A stretch of 64,000 nt of DNA, from positions 84,853,337 to 84,917,336 of the forward strand of contig CATIUR010000004.1 in the NCBI GenBank assembly GCA_949592205.1. The letters run 5' to 3'. The position numbers and the translations under genes were made by a program. Shown piece after piece: positions 1-10,500 of this stretch. Within the stretch, counting starts at the first letter, position 1, and each line of letters starts with the position of its first letter. The notes beneath the pieces are model-generated. The model saw only the letters and a program-made list of their open reading frames with translations, searched no databases and was not told the DNA's origin. The stretch is from Helichrysum umbraculigerum (taxonomy: Eukaryota; Streptophyta; Magnoliopsida; Asterales; Asteraceae).

Positions 1-1
1 C

Positions 2-526
2 GCTACTTATATGATCAACAAGTTGTTAGAGATATTCCCTGGAGCCACTGACGATAACGTGGAAGCTACTTTCTTTGCTGAAAGGAAGGATATTAACGTC
101 TCACTCACTTTGTTATTTGCTCAGTCAAAATTTCCTTTCACCGTTTCACAAACATCTTTAATCGAAGAAATCACGGAGTCAGTTCACACTACCACCGGAA
201 ATCCCGATTCAAGAGAAGAATGGAAATTTCAACAAAACCTAGGAATGCTTCTTCATGACTTAAACCATATAGATGACGGATCACGAAACGGAATTTCAAA
301 CCCTAAGAAAGTTAGAAAGGAATTTAACAAGTTTATTGACAATCTTCTAGATTTAGGCAAAAAGGAACGTATGTTTCTCACTGAACACGAACGATTCTCG
401 TTACACCCCGCAGACCTAGTTGATTCTGTCATTAAGATTCTCACTTGTGACTTTATTCCTCGCTACACTTTCCCTCAACCAAGAGCACCAAATTCACTTA
501 AATTGCTCTTGGGCAGTATTCAATAA
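2..526 (+). CDS. C-terminal end of gag-protease polyprotein of element X (partial)
   Basis: An open frame enters from the left edge; the first ATG inside the window is at 11 and the stop is at 524-526. It matches no RT or integrase signature. It is recognised by comparison inside this window: its tail shares the PRYTFPQPRA motif with the C-terminus of the element Z polyprotein near 52240. From about residue 36 it contains a module (FPFT, then Q, then TGNP, then a leucine-rich helix ending near HIDDG) that recurs in the Y and Z polyproteins. It is therefore the end of a gag-pro polyprotein with no pol behind it. The stop is followed directly by the conserved GGGAGGCAACCC motif found after gag-pro in Y and Z. 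Function of this tail is unknown. Confidence 0.7.
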   Translation, partial: ATYMINKLLEIFPGATDDNVEATFFAERKDINVSLTLLFAQSKFPFTVSQTSLIEEITESVHTTTGNPDSREEWKFQQNLGMLLHDLNHIDDGSRNGISNPKKVRKEFNKFIDNLLDLGKKERMFLTEHERFSLHPADLVDSVIKILTCDFIPRYTFPQPRAPNSLKLLLGSIQ

Positions 527-534
527 ATTTGTCT

Positions 535-592
535 AAAAGTCGAGCTACCGACTTTAACCAAGCGCTTTTTGGGAGGCAACCCAAACTTTAGT
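535..592 (+). promoter_or_regulatory. Conserved post-gag-pro motif of X (GGGAGGCAACCC)
   Basis: Just after the stop: a short inverted pair (GTCGAG / CCGACT, imperfect here), then AAGCGCTT, then GGGAGGCAACCC. The same order occurs after gag-pro in Y (11505-11556) and, on the minus strand, Z (52141-52192). Conservation across three diverged elements suggests a cis-acting RNA element. Role unknown. Confidence 0.6.
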
Positions 593-1008
593 TAAATTAG
601 TTTTATTTTAAGTATTTAGGATAAGTAATATTAGTGGTTTATTTTTAAATTTAAAAGCTTGCATTTTAAAATACAAGAAAACGTTCTTTTAAAATTCAAA
701 TTCGCACAACACAAGTAACGAATTTCAGACATTTTCAGAAAGTTCGAAAAAGTTTATTTTTAAATGTTGAAAAATTAATTTTGAATTTGTCTTGGATTTT
801 AAAGAACACAAAAAGATTGTCTTGTTTTAAATAAAAACGTATACGATTTCGCATACGATTCGCAATATCTTTTCAGACTGCGCGTAAAGATTCAGAAAAT
901 TACGAACATACTTTTTAAAATTGTTTTATTAAAAATTTTTAAACTTTGAAATTTTACTTGTATGTTTCGTATCTTTCACGAATTTTAAATCGCGTGCGTT
1001 TGGAAGGG
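593..1008 (+). other. AT-rich noncoding stretch of X before the internal promoter
   Basis: No convincing reading frame. It lies between the post-gag motif and a TATA-like box and may contain upstream promoter sequence for the ATHILA ORF. Confidence 0.4.
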
Positions 1009-1016
1009 TATAAAAA
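1009..1016 (+). promoter_or_regulatory. TATA box of a candidate internal promoter in X
   Basis: GGGTATAAAAATGG lies about 30-40 bp before a stretch that looks like a plant 5' leader (A-rich start, then CT- and CACC-rich sequence, 1045-1210) and upstream of a plausible splice donor at 1211. It suggests a subgenomic transcript for the ATHILA ORF that starts inside the element instead of in the LTR. Confidence 0.5.
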
Positions 1017-1210
1017 TGGATTTTAGCCACACACATAAGACAAAACATTAAAAAAAGTTCATCTTCTTCCTCTCCCCACCTCCAAACCGTCGGCCTCACC
1101 TCCATCACCACCAAATCTCCATTACTCAACCATTTTGCATGATTCCAAGCTCAAAATTCATCATTTTATGATCTTTCTTGCATCCACAACATCATTACAT
1201 CAAGTTTAAG

Positions 1211-2272
1211 GTAATTCTTGACCTACTTTTGTGATTTTCATGAAACTTTAAAAATTAGGGCTTGTAACTCATTTTCATAGATTTCATGGTTAAAAGTTGC
1301 AATCTTTAGTGTTATTTCATGCTTATCTTGATGCTTGACATGATTACAAGCTTAATCTAGTGAATTGTTGGCTTGATTGCAAGATTGGGAATTAAAGTGT
1401 TGACTTTTTGATGAACTATGGCTAGTTTGACTTTTTGGATGATTAATTGCTTATGTTGACTTTTGTTGATTGAGTTATGCTTAAATATGATAGGTTAACA
1501 TGTTTTGATTGATCATTTGTGATTAGAAAATGATTAAGCTAGTTTTTGGTAATTAAAGTAAGCTCATTTTTAATAAAATCATCATAAACATTATTTTTTT
1601 CTTAAAACTTTTATTTTTAAACCATGTTTATGACTTTTCCAAACTTAAAAAGCTTACAAGATTATCAAAACAAGTTTCGGTTCATTTAATCATTTTTTAA
1701 GTTTATCACTTTAATTAATAAAGTGTATGACTTTAAAATGAAACCAACAAAAATGCCATTTTCTAAAAACTACCATTTTTGTCGAATAAGTTTACTTCCA
1801 TTCTTTGCTTGAAATCATGTAAAATACAGCTTTATGTCTTTTGGAAATTGCGGAAAGTTGGATTGCATATTTAATTGGTAATATGCCCTTTTATGATTAA
1901 TTGATTTACTTGAGGTAATTATATAACCTTGGATTTATCCAAAGTATTAAGCTCATTTAGATTGATTAAACCATAAACATGAAGTATTTAAGTTTTTAGT
2001 GCTTGGGATAATTAAGTTAGGTACCTTGTTGACTTGCTTTAATTATGCTAGAAACTTGAAGCTTTGTGCCACTTACCCTTATTTAGACATAAGTTGATAA
2101 AAGTTTTTGGATTTGTGATTGGTTGCGGTTAGGTTTAGCAATTTTAAAATTTCTGGATATGCCCATTTCTAAAGCCTACATTTCCAATTTTTTCTGAAAA
2201 TTTGGAAGTACTTTAGCATATCCATTAATATATCACGGTTATGGTCTAATCTTTTCTTGTCTTTTATCACAG
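1211..2272 (+). other. Candidate leader intron upstream of the ATHILA ORF
   Basis: Donor AAG|GTAATT at 1211 and acceptor TTTTATCACAG| ending at 2272, immediately before the ATG at 2273. The 1062 bp between are T-rich, like plant introns, and hold no sustained frame. A leader exon (about 1045-1210) precedes it. Splicing is inferred from the sites only; the intron could equally serve a longer LTR-initiated transcript, as with spliced env-like mRNAs of some plant Ty3 elements. Confidence 0.5.
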
Positions 2273-3997
2273 ATGGAAAATTGCCCACCTTCACTCAGCT
2301 ACTTGGCAAAGTCTTCAAAGAATAGGTCACTCATTCGCCAGTGGTTGCAGCGACTGATAGGCAGTAATCGATATGTGGTATGGAAAGACATGATTAAGCT
2401 AGGGATCAGGGATGAGTTGAAGAGTTTGTTGATGTATGAGACCGATGGTCAAGTAAACAATGCCTTTCTCCGTCTCTTCGATATAGATGAGGATGCATAC
2501 CGAGAAGTAGTGACAGAGTTCATGATGACTTACCAGCTGAATCCAAAGATGAGCGTATCCGACAAAAGAAAGATTTCATTCAGGTTTCAGGAACAGATTC
2601 ATCATATCTCTGTTGCCGACTTGGGAGTGTATCTTGGTTTATATACAGAGTCTCAGGTCAACTCTGCATGGTTCATAAACAGTGTTCAAGACATCTCCAG
2701 CCTACCAAACAGGAACCATAAGGATATTTGGATGGATTTAGCAGGATCAAACTTTAGGAGCTGTGTTAAGTCATCCACTTTCATCAAGCCGGTTCATCAC
2801 ATCCTTCACAAGTTGTTAGCATGTTCTATATTTGGAAAGAAGGAAGGTGGTGCTGTGAGTGCCGAAGAGTTGAAGTTCATGGAAGCAATCATAGGAGGAA
2901 AGAATCTGAATGTTGCTTTCTTGATCGCTGAGAGACTTGGAGCTGAGACAGACATGGATAGGCACATGTTCATGGGGTCGATTATTACTAGATTGCTTTA
3001 TAGTATGGGATTGTTGACTGAGGCCCACACTGAGGAGTTTACTGTTTGTTCTCGTTCTTTGCCATTCAACTTGGACTACTGCAAGTTGATCCATCTTGTT
3101 GAGGTAGATGAGCAGAGACAGTGCCTATGGAAGAACACCAAACAGATCATTCCAGGATGTCGTCTCCCTGGAAAGCGTGTTAGAGGATCCTCACCTGTTG
3201 CAGATACTGAGGATGGCCCATCTGATAGAGCCCGAGCACCTACTACTCATACTAGTGTCCCGCATAGAGGAGCTGAGACAGCCGAGCCACCAGCTCAGGC
3301 TACTGTTCACTACACAGATCCAGTGACCTCGCTGACACAGTATTATCTTTTGCATGCTTTTCAGGTTAGCCGTTCCCATCAGCTGTTGATTTCCAGGAAA
3401 CTTGGTATTCCTGACCCAGAGCCTTACATGTACCAATGCGGTCCACCACCAGCCATAGCACCACCACATACATCCATCCCATCACATACCACCCATACAC
3501 CATCACCCGCTATCCGGACCACACCAGTACCAGAGCAGGTCCAGTCAGTTGAGACCGAGATACCGGTAGTTCAGACAGTGATTTCTGCACCTGTGATTCC
3601 TCATCCTGCCCAGCCAGTCTCCAGTGGATCTTACCGTGCTGACACAGTCTACTTGGGCACTGATGCTGTATCTTTTGACACTTCTGGAATGCTATTAAAC
3701 TTGGGACCGATCTCTTCCTCAGCTGTACCGACAGAGAGCATGCTACGTCAGGCTTACATGACCTTACTAGAGCAGGCAGGGGTTACTTCGGCTATTTTGC
3801 TAGAGTGGGGCTACACTGATCCGATGAGACTGCCAGCAGCTACCCTCAGAGACATATTGATTCAGCTCAAACTGATCAATGCTGAAGAACAGGGACAGAG
3901 AGTATCTAGTGGCCAGCAGTCAGTCGTAGGACCATCCACAGCACCAGCTCCTACTCAGCATATTGATGCACCAGACCAGGGATCCCCAGCTTCATAG
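2273..3997 (+). CDS. ATHILA ORF-1-type protein of retrotransposon X
   Basis: An intact 574-codon frame on the 3' side of gag-pro, where Athila elements carry an extra (env-like) ORF. Residues about 30-270 resemble the ATHILA ORF-1 family: a segment with FRFQEQIHHISVADLGVYLG, where a short strand is followed by an (A/E)LG.hLGLY signature, then helices and a conserved FGKKEGG/ISAEEL-like stretch. The C-terminal half (about residues 305-574) is Pro/Thr/Ser/Gln-rich and probably disordered. No signal peptide or clear membrane helix is visible, so an envelope role is not supported by this copy. The ATG directly follows a splice-acceptor-like sequence, which is why I chose it. Biochemical function of the family is unknown. 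The uninterrupted frame suggests X is fairly young. Confidence 0.75.
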   Translation: MENCPPSLSYLAKSSKNRSLIRQWLQRLIGSNRYVVWKDMIKLGIRDELKSLLMYETDGQVNNAFLRLFDIDEDAYREVVTEFMMTYQLNPKMSVSDKRKISFRFQEQIHHISVADLGVYLGLYTESQVNSAWFINSVQDISSLPNRNHKDIWMDLAGSNFRSCVKSSTFIKPVHHILHKLLACSIFGKKEGGAVSAEELKFMEAIIGGKNLNVAFLIAERLGAETDMDRHMFMGSIITRLLYSMGLLTEAHTEEFTVCSRSLPFNLDYCKLIHLVEVDEQRQCLWKNTKQIIPGCRLPGKRVRGSSPVADTEDGPSDRARAPTTHTSVPHRGAETAEPPAQATVHYTDPVTSLTQYYLLHAFQVSRSHQLLISRKLGIPDPEPYMYQCGPPPAIAPPHTSIPSHTTHTPSPAIRTTPVPEQVQSVETEIPVVQTVISAPVIPHPAQPVSSGSYRADTVYLGTDAVSFDTSGMLLNLGPISSSAVPTESMLRQAYMTLLEQAGVTSAILLEWGYTDPMRLPAATLRDILIQLKLINAEEQGQRVSSGQQSVVGPSTAPAPTQHIDAPDQGSPAS

Positions 3998-4872
3998 TTC
4001 TACCCCATTTGCATCATCTGACTTTGGTTTCAGACATTATCATCATTATTGTCTTGTGTTTGTTGGCTACTGTTAAACCTTACTTTTGGAACCTATTTGT
4101 ATCAGCCACTGGTTGGTTGATCACTCTGTCCGTATTTACATTATGCTATTACTTATTATGTTTTATTTTCTTTCTGTTTAATAAGTAGAAGTGTTATGAT
4201 GTATGAACGTGGAAAAAGGGCGAGATGACGCACTTTCAAGAAGAAAATCCGTGAAGTCTAAAGGCAACCCGAACCAGTTTTCAACATTTGCAGACTGCGG
4301 AACATTCAAACATCTCATGGAGGGGACTCGTTCTTTTCAAAACTTCCTTGTATCCAAGCACTTCAAAGAACTAAGTGTGGGATCACTCCCCACACCGCAA
4401 ACACTTATCAAAATCACTCCAACTTCTTCAAAACCTAAAGTATGGGATTCTACACCATAAGGATCCCCACTTAAAAAAATTGAAGTTGATTTCTGATAAC
4501 GTTGGATACATGACACCGGATAACCCCGTATGAAGCTTGATGTCCTTCAAGAAGAATGCAGAAGAAAGCTCGCTTCAACTCTCTCTCTCCTGCAAAATTT
4601 CACATGCTTCAAAACGTTATCTGGGGAGTTTCTTAACCTTCTATCCATTTCATGATCACATATATTCTGTCTTGATAGCTTGTTATATTCTATACCCTAT
4701 CCTGAGCTTATCACTAAGTGTGGGATTCAAACCCAAATTTAACACTTAAGAAACATTTTCTTACATGTTCAAACTCTAAGTGTGGGATTTTACCTCCAGT
4801 AAAAACTCAACTCAAGAGAACATTAGGGACAATGTTCCTCTAAGTGTGGGATAGCAAGGTATAGAATACCTT
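3998..4872 (+). other. 3' noncoding region of X with PPT-like repeats
   Basis: Small frames here look accidental. The sequence AAGTGTGGGAT, which is the tail of the polypurine tract next to the LTRs of this family, is repeated at about 4373, 4714, 4777 and 4840. A perfect hairpin (4818-4837) precedes the last copy. The region is cut at 4872 by element Y. Confidence 0.65.
4818..4837 (+). promoter_or_regulatory. Conserved hairpin GAACATT-AGGGAC-AATGTTC (X copy)
   Basis: A 7-bp perfect stem with a 6-base loop, followed by CTCTAAGTGTGGGAT. It is identical in Y (12276-12295), and a weaker form is in Z (about 51733-51754, minus). Confidence 0.5.
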
Positions 4873-5248
4873 TGATGACACGCAAAAAGTCATGTTTTTG
4901 TGTGCCATTATCTCACCATTTTAGCCCAATTATTAATGAAAACACTTAAATATGAACTTAAACATCACATTTCATCATAAGGGCTAAAATATAGATGATG
5001 TTTCAAGAATCAACCAAAAAGACCTAAAAACGAGTAAAATAGAGCACAAACGATCATTGAATCTTCCGTTCACGCATTTAAGCACAATTTGAGCTATACT
5101 TGGAATTTTGACCTCTAACTTATGTCATTTTCTTCGTTTGGAAATTACGAAACCGTGAGCGCGAGAATCACTCAAAACGGATAAACGACGAAGAAGTTAC
5201 GACCGAACGAAGAAACGAAGAACCGAAGAATCATACGGGAGAGCTAGA

Positions 5249-5319
5249 CCGTATACGGCCAAACTAGACCGTATACGGCCTAGCACAGACCGTATACGGC
5301 CTAGCACAGCCGTATACGG
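5249..5319. promoter_or_regulatory. Four phased CCGTATACGG palindromes, Y 5' LTR U3
   Basis: Perfect 10-bp palindromes start at 5249, 5269, 5290 and 5310 (steps 20, 21, 20), about two helical turns apart. Half-site-like CCCGTAT copies follow at about 5330-5375. TATA is about 180 bp downstream. Likely binding sites for an unidentified host factor acting as an LTR enhancer. Confidence 0.6.
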
Positions 5320-5498
5320 CTTGTGTTCTCCCGTATTCACCCTACGTTCTCCCGTATACGCTCCAGTTCTCCCGTATTTACCCTAGCTCAACCGTATCGT
5401 GCGTTTAGGCGATTAAAATCTGATTTTTATTCGGGTTTGCGATACGGTTGTGCGTTTGAAGTTTTGGATACGGTCTACGGATACGGTTGTGCGAGTTC

Positions 5499-5506
5499 TA
5501 TATATA
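5499..5506 (+). promoter_or_regulatory. TATA box, Y 5' LTR
   Basis: TTCTATATATAGAGGC, with a leader-like ATTTCTTCATTTTCAACATCC stretch starting about 15-20 bp downstream. The 3' LTR copy is at 14541-14548. Confidence 0.6.
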
Positions 5507-6098
5507 GAGGCTTCATTTCTTCATTTTCAACATCCACACATTCATCAATCCATCCAAGAATCACTCCAACAATCACTCTCTTACGTTTTTAATTTCTTAG
5601 TTTAGTTAGTAGATTTCTCTCTCTAGCACTACTCTTAGGAGTTAGAGGAGAAATATTAGGATATAATTAGTCGTAGATTAGCGGCTAGTTAGAAGGGGCA
5701 ATATTGTAATATCGCTTGGCGCATACTAGAAGTTCTGCTCGTGTAAACGTTCAAGTTGTATTCAGCTACGCTCTTATTACGGTTATATCTATCCTTTATC
5801 TATTTCATTATGATGATTGTTATTACTGTTGTCATGCTAGATTTAGGATTGGTTGCCATGATTAGCGAGTAGTGATATTGCGTGTTTGCTATGATGTAGT
5901 TAGTCGTAAATTGGTTGGAATGATGCTATGAAAATTAGTGCTTTGATTCACTTTCTATTTATGATTTTAAACCTATTAAACTAATCGCCTTTCAACCAGT
6001 AAACGTGATTACGGCCTAAATGATGGGACGTCGCGAACCCCATCAAAGGTACTTAGTTATCTGTGTCAAACATGAACATGGTCTGATTTGTTAATCGT

Positions 6099-6330
6099 GT
6101 AAATATCGCTTTCTAAATGAACGCTAAGTACATCGTCATCGTGGAAATACTGCTTTCTAATCTGAACGCAAAGTACACTGTGATTATGGAAATATGGTTT
6201 TCTAACTGAACACCAAGTACACTGGAGCCGTGGAAATAATGTTTTCTATTATGAACGCAAAGTACACTGTACCCGTGGAAATATGGTTTTCTAACTGAAC
6301 GTGAATATTACACTGTTCACAAGTTAGGGA
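6099..6330 (+). repeat. Tandem 45-bp units in Y LTR (R/U5)
   Basis: About five diverged units with the pattern GTGGAAATA, TTTCTAA, TGAACGCAAAGTACACTGT. The copy in the 3' LTR is at about 15141-15360. A related but different set is in the X LTR (19367-19525). Confidence 0.65.
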
Positions 6331-7403
6331 TTTATTGGGACTTAAAAGTAAGGGCTGGTTTATATCATAGATGGATAATATTATGCTTAAATACAAACTT
6401 AGTTAAGTAGTCTGGGTTGGCCTTTGTGAAGCAATGTAAGGTACCGTAAGTCGGCTGAGTACTCTATATAGCGTCAACAACACCTCCGGTGTAGTTAATA
6501 CGTGGAAGCCGAGGAAAAACCGCAGTTACTAAGCCTTGTGGAATAACGGTAACTCTGTGCTCAGCAGAGCTGGTACCGACTTGGTCCTTGGTTCATCAAT
6601 GGAAACACTTTCAGTGGAGTACAGTGTAGTAATCACGGAAAGAGTCGTTGTTATCGGTCTATGTGAATCACCGAGTCATCACTCAACACCCAGACTCACC
6701 AAACCATCGATAGAAAGTAATCAAGCACATTCTATAAACTTGGTCTTAAATGCTTTGTTTAGATTAGGTATTATTGTGGGGTTAAGAAAGGTCGGACATC
6801 GAGTTGGTTTGTCGCCTTATTCATGCACCCAGGGTTTCATCCCAGATAAGGGTCACTATACCTTCACCGGTTAGTGTTGTGGGCTGGATAAACTACTCCG
6901 ATCAGAATCAGGATAGCCTAGTTGCCCAGTGACATACTGATCGAGAACTCTATCAGTAGGGGGCTAGTGCTTACTCCACAGATACCTGAAATAAATAAAA
7001 TACAAACCTTTAGAACACGTTTTCATACATCATACATCATTCCAATCAATAAGGCTACCGAAATCATAGCAAACACCCTCTCTAAATTATCTGCTATCTA
7101 CATTTATTTTATCTGCTTTTAATTTACATTTTCTGCCTAAGTATAAAAAACCAAAAACAAACCACCAATCAAATCTTTTAAAACCTGCTAGATCGATAAG
7201 TACGCCTGTTTCGTCCACGATCCACAATACACTGACTCAGAGAACGACCCTAGGTCATCCTTGCTGCTATACACCAATAGTAACTAGGTATACTTAGGCC
7301 CCGCAAATATAAATTTTAAAACCCTCTGATCGCCGCTCTAAACGAGAGGTCCGCAACGACGCGAGTAAAATCGCGACCGACCGTTCGGGCGGCATCAAGC
7401 TTT

Positions 7404-7478
7404 TGGCGCCGCTGCCGGGGATCGAACCCGGGTCACCCGCTTGACAGGCGAGAATACTTACCACTATACTACAACGAT
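7404..7478 (-). other. Extended primer-binding site: full antisense tRNA-Asp(GTC) copy including CCA
   Basis: Seven bases after the LTR, TGGCGCCGCTGCCGGGG begins a 75-base stretch whose complement reads as an entire plant tRNA-Asp from base 1 to the 3' CCA, with anticodon GTC and recognisable D, anticodon and T arms. I count about four differences from the consensus I remember. A normal PBS is only the first 12-18 bases. Because CCA is not encoded in plant tRNA genes, the copy most simply came from reverse transcription of the mature primer. It is not expected to work as a tRNA gene. Confidence 0.85.
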
Positions 7479-7582
7479 ATTTGACCCGATCATCCGGATT
7501 CGAATCTCTCACTTTCGTACCCGATCCTGAGACGATCATCCAAACGATCCGCAAGGAGAAACGCTTCCGCAACCGACAACCG

Positions 7583-10500
7583 ATGGCTGCACGTGTCACG
7601 CTTGCCGACAGCACCAAACCATCAATTGAAGGTCGAGGTGGACCCATCAGCTATCCGGTCATCGACGGCGCGTCCTTCGAGCTTAAACATCATATCGTTC
7701 AGCTTATCAAGGAATTCTGCCAATTCCATGGTTTACCCCATGACGATCCTAACGCCCACATCAACCGATTCATTCAGACTACCAACTCGTACAAGCAGAA
7801 CGGGGTTGATCAGGATATAGTCCGTCTATACATATTCCCCTATTCGCTTACTCACCACGCTTTGACTTGGTTTGAGGGATTAGAGACCGGCTCTATCACC
7901 TCCTGGACGGATATGGCTACAAAATTCCTTACTAAGTACTTTCCTCCGGCTAAGCAAACCAAGTACAAGAATGACATTATGAACTTCCACCAAGCTCATG
8001 ATGAGTCTATCTACACAGCATGGGAGAGATACAAGAGTCTGTTAAACAAATGCCCTAACCACCTTATAGAGAAAACCAGCCAGCTGTGCACGTTTTACAA
8101 CGGTCTTGCTCCAAACCATCGCACTACCCTTGACGCCGCTGCTCAGGGCAACTTCATGCAACTCACCAATGAGGAAGCTTGGAACTTGATCGAAAATATG
8201 ACGATGCACCATCACGACTGGAACTCTGGTGAGCATTCCTCACCATCAGCACCGATTGCTGCACCCAATCCATTCCAGACCGAAGCTATCAAGTCTCTGA
8301 CAGAGAAGATCGAGCACCTGACGAAGCAGATCGGCAAAATGAAGAAACCATCCCAGCACGCCCATCAAGTTAATGCACGCCAGAACTGTGCCAACCTCCC
8401 AACAGAAAGTTATCAGGTTGAGTACGAGGATCCTGCTGATGGAACGGTTTACTACGCTCAATTTCCAGCTCGCCAACAAAATCCACCTGGCTTCGCTCGA
8501 ACCTCTCCGCCTAGGACTAGAGGCACCCAATACTCACCTAGAAACCAACCACCCTTTCAGCCCAACTACCAACCTAGGTACCCTTCTTACCAACAACAAC
8601 CCCAACTCACCTATAACCAACCACTATCATTGACTGCACCCGACGCAGCTCAATCAACCGAACCCTCTAAAACCATAGTACCCATTACTAGTACGGATGA
8701 TACCCTCACTAAGTTCATCCAAGGCCAGCACCAAATTAACCAAAAGACTAGCGCTAGGCAGGACCAAACCGACCTATTCATTAGGAACCAACTGGCCGTT
8801 CTCAAAAATCTTGAGACCCAGATAGGACAGCTAGCCCAACGTCTTGACTCTAGGCCTCAAGGTAATCTCCCTAGTAACACGGTACAGAACCCACACGTAG
8901 AAGAGGCCAAGCAAATGAGTACTACAGACAAAAAGGTGGCACCGAGCCAACCTCCCACTCCTTCTCCGGTGAAGGAAGATACTCCTGTCCCGCCGACAGT
9001 TGTATCCCCGTCTGTCCTTACACCACAAAGGGAAGTACGCATCCCGTTTCCCGGCCGTCTTAAGAAAGCCTATAAGGCTAATGACTTCCGTCTCGATGGA
9101 AAGTTCGTGGACACCGTGTCCCGAACCCCTTCCAGTTCAAAATACATCCTAAAACTCTTGTCCACCAAGGATAAGGTACCTGAAGTACCCAATGTCCCAC
9201 TGAACGCGGAATGTTCAGCTCTTATAAAGAACTCTATCCATGAGAAATTAGGAGATACTGGACGCTTTACCCTACCCTGTTCGATCTATCACTCGGGCAT
9301 GATACACTCTCTAGCCGACATAGGAGCCAGTATCAACCTGATGCCCTATTCGCTTTACACTAGATTGGAATTAGGACCCCTTAAACCGACTAAAATGAGT
9401 ATCCAGCTAGCTGACCAATCCATTAGACACCCTAAGGGAATAGCTGAGAACATCATGGTTCAAATTGATAAGTTCCTATTTCCCACAGACTTTGTAGTGA
9501 TGGACATTCAGGAGGATGTCCATATCCCTATCATCTTAGGAAGACCATTCTTGAACACCGCACGCACTATCATAGATGTTTATTCTCAGACTATCAGTCT
9601 TAGATCTCATGGAGAGACTATCACCTTCAAGATCGATCAAGATGATCAGTCTATCACAGAGCATGCGGAGATATGTGCGATTTCGACAGGAAGAGTTACC
9701 ACGGATGATGATTCTGAACCAGACACCCCTATGTCTGACGAGCCCATCACGATTACTTCCGACACTGAGGAAGAAGAGATAGAAGAGGAGACTGAGGAAG
9801 AAGAAGAGGAGATAGAAGAAGAAGAGGAGGAAGAGCCAGAGGAAGCTACACCGCCACACATTCCTGAGACACACCCTCCGACCGCAGAAATCATGCAGAT
9901 AAACTATGCTTTGAACTTCATCCCTCTGCCGGAGAGCGACCCAAAGGAACCTTCGATTGACCACTCCTTGGATGATGAGTCTCTACTTAAGCCACATATA
10001 CCTCCTCGAGGGATTCCACCCCTTGACTCATCCGAGCCTCGATCACATTTCGAGCTTGGAGGTACATTTGGATCAAGCGATGATTCTGATTCCCAAGACG
10101 AGAGGGATATCGAGATGGACTCTTCCCAGCCGGTATCACAGATCACCGACGAGTCTCAGCCACTCACCGATGCTGTTGAGTTTCCAGACACTTCAGCAAC
10201 CGAGAGTGATGAGGACGATATCGTTCTCATTGATGTTCCGATCGATACCCGCTCCATTCGCCTTCACCTCACTCCAACCATTCCCCCTCCAGTCATTATC
10301 CCTCCTCTTACTACAGGAAATACCGAAATCCCGATCGTGTCTGAACCAGAAGAAATGCTTAGTGCTATTGAAGAACACGGGGAGGATTTCCGAACTCTGA
10401 TTGCGATTATACGAGATTCTACTATTGAATACACGCAACATCAGAGGGATATTATTGAGGACATTGAGACTGAATATGAAGTTTATCGAGCCAACTCCTA

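Larger units (their letters stand above)
1..4872 (+). mobile_element. Athila-like Ty3 element X, left part (truncated by window edge, interrupted by Y)
   Basis: Contains the gag-pro tail, a noncoding stretch with promoter-like and intron-like features, an ATHILA ORF and a 3' noncoding region. At 4872 it stops abruptly at the LTR of element Y. The copy of this 3' region inside Y (12296-12330) runs on past the same point (TATAGAATACCTT then AGGTTT), so 4872 is an insertion site and not the natural end. X resumes at 16440 with sequence matching the later part of the Y 3' region and ends with its own PPT and LTR (17942-20323). The 5' LTR of X is outside the window. Confidence 0.8.
4873..7397 (+). 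repeat. 5' LTR of Y
   Basis: 2525 bp, starts TGATGACACG, ends CGGGCGGCATCA. U3 holds four phased CCGTATACGG palindromes and a TATA box (5499). That leaves nearly 1.9 kb of R/U5, which includes about five 45-bp tandem units (about 6099-6330). A 112-codon frame inside is treated as accidental. Confidence 0.85.

Noticed and set aside
2816..3094. Antisense frames inside the ATHILA ORF
   Set aside because: Short, no domain, fully covered by the intact sense frame.
5249..5319. CRISPR-like array from CCGTATACGG repeats
   Set aside because: Repeats are 10 bp with about 10-bp similar linkers, located in an LTR promoter of a plant genome; no spacers or cas genes.
6536..6874. A 112-codon frame present in both Y LTRs (also 15578-15916)
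   Set aside because: It is kept only because the LTRs are near-identical; no domain, no leader, and the X LTR has no equivalent.
7404..7478. A functional tRNA-Asp gene on the minus strand
   Set aside because: CCA is present in the DNA, the position is exactly the primer site after an LTR, and the first and several stem bases are changed; it is a copied primer, not a gene.
9536..9964. Antisense frames over the Y gag-pro Glu-rich tract
   Set aside because: Low-complexity shadow of the GAA/GAG run; no independent support.
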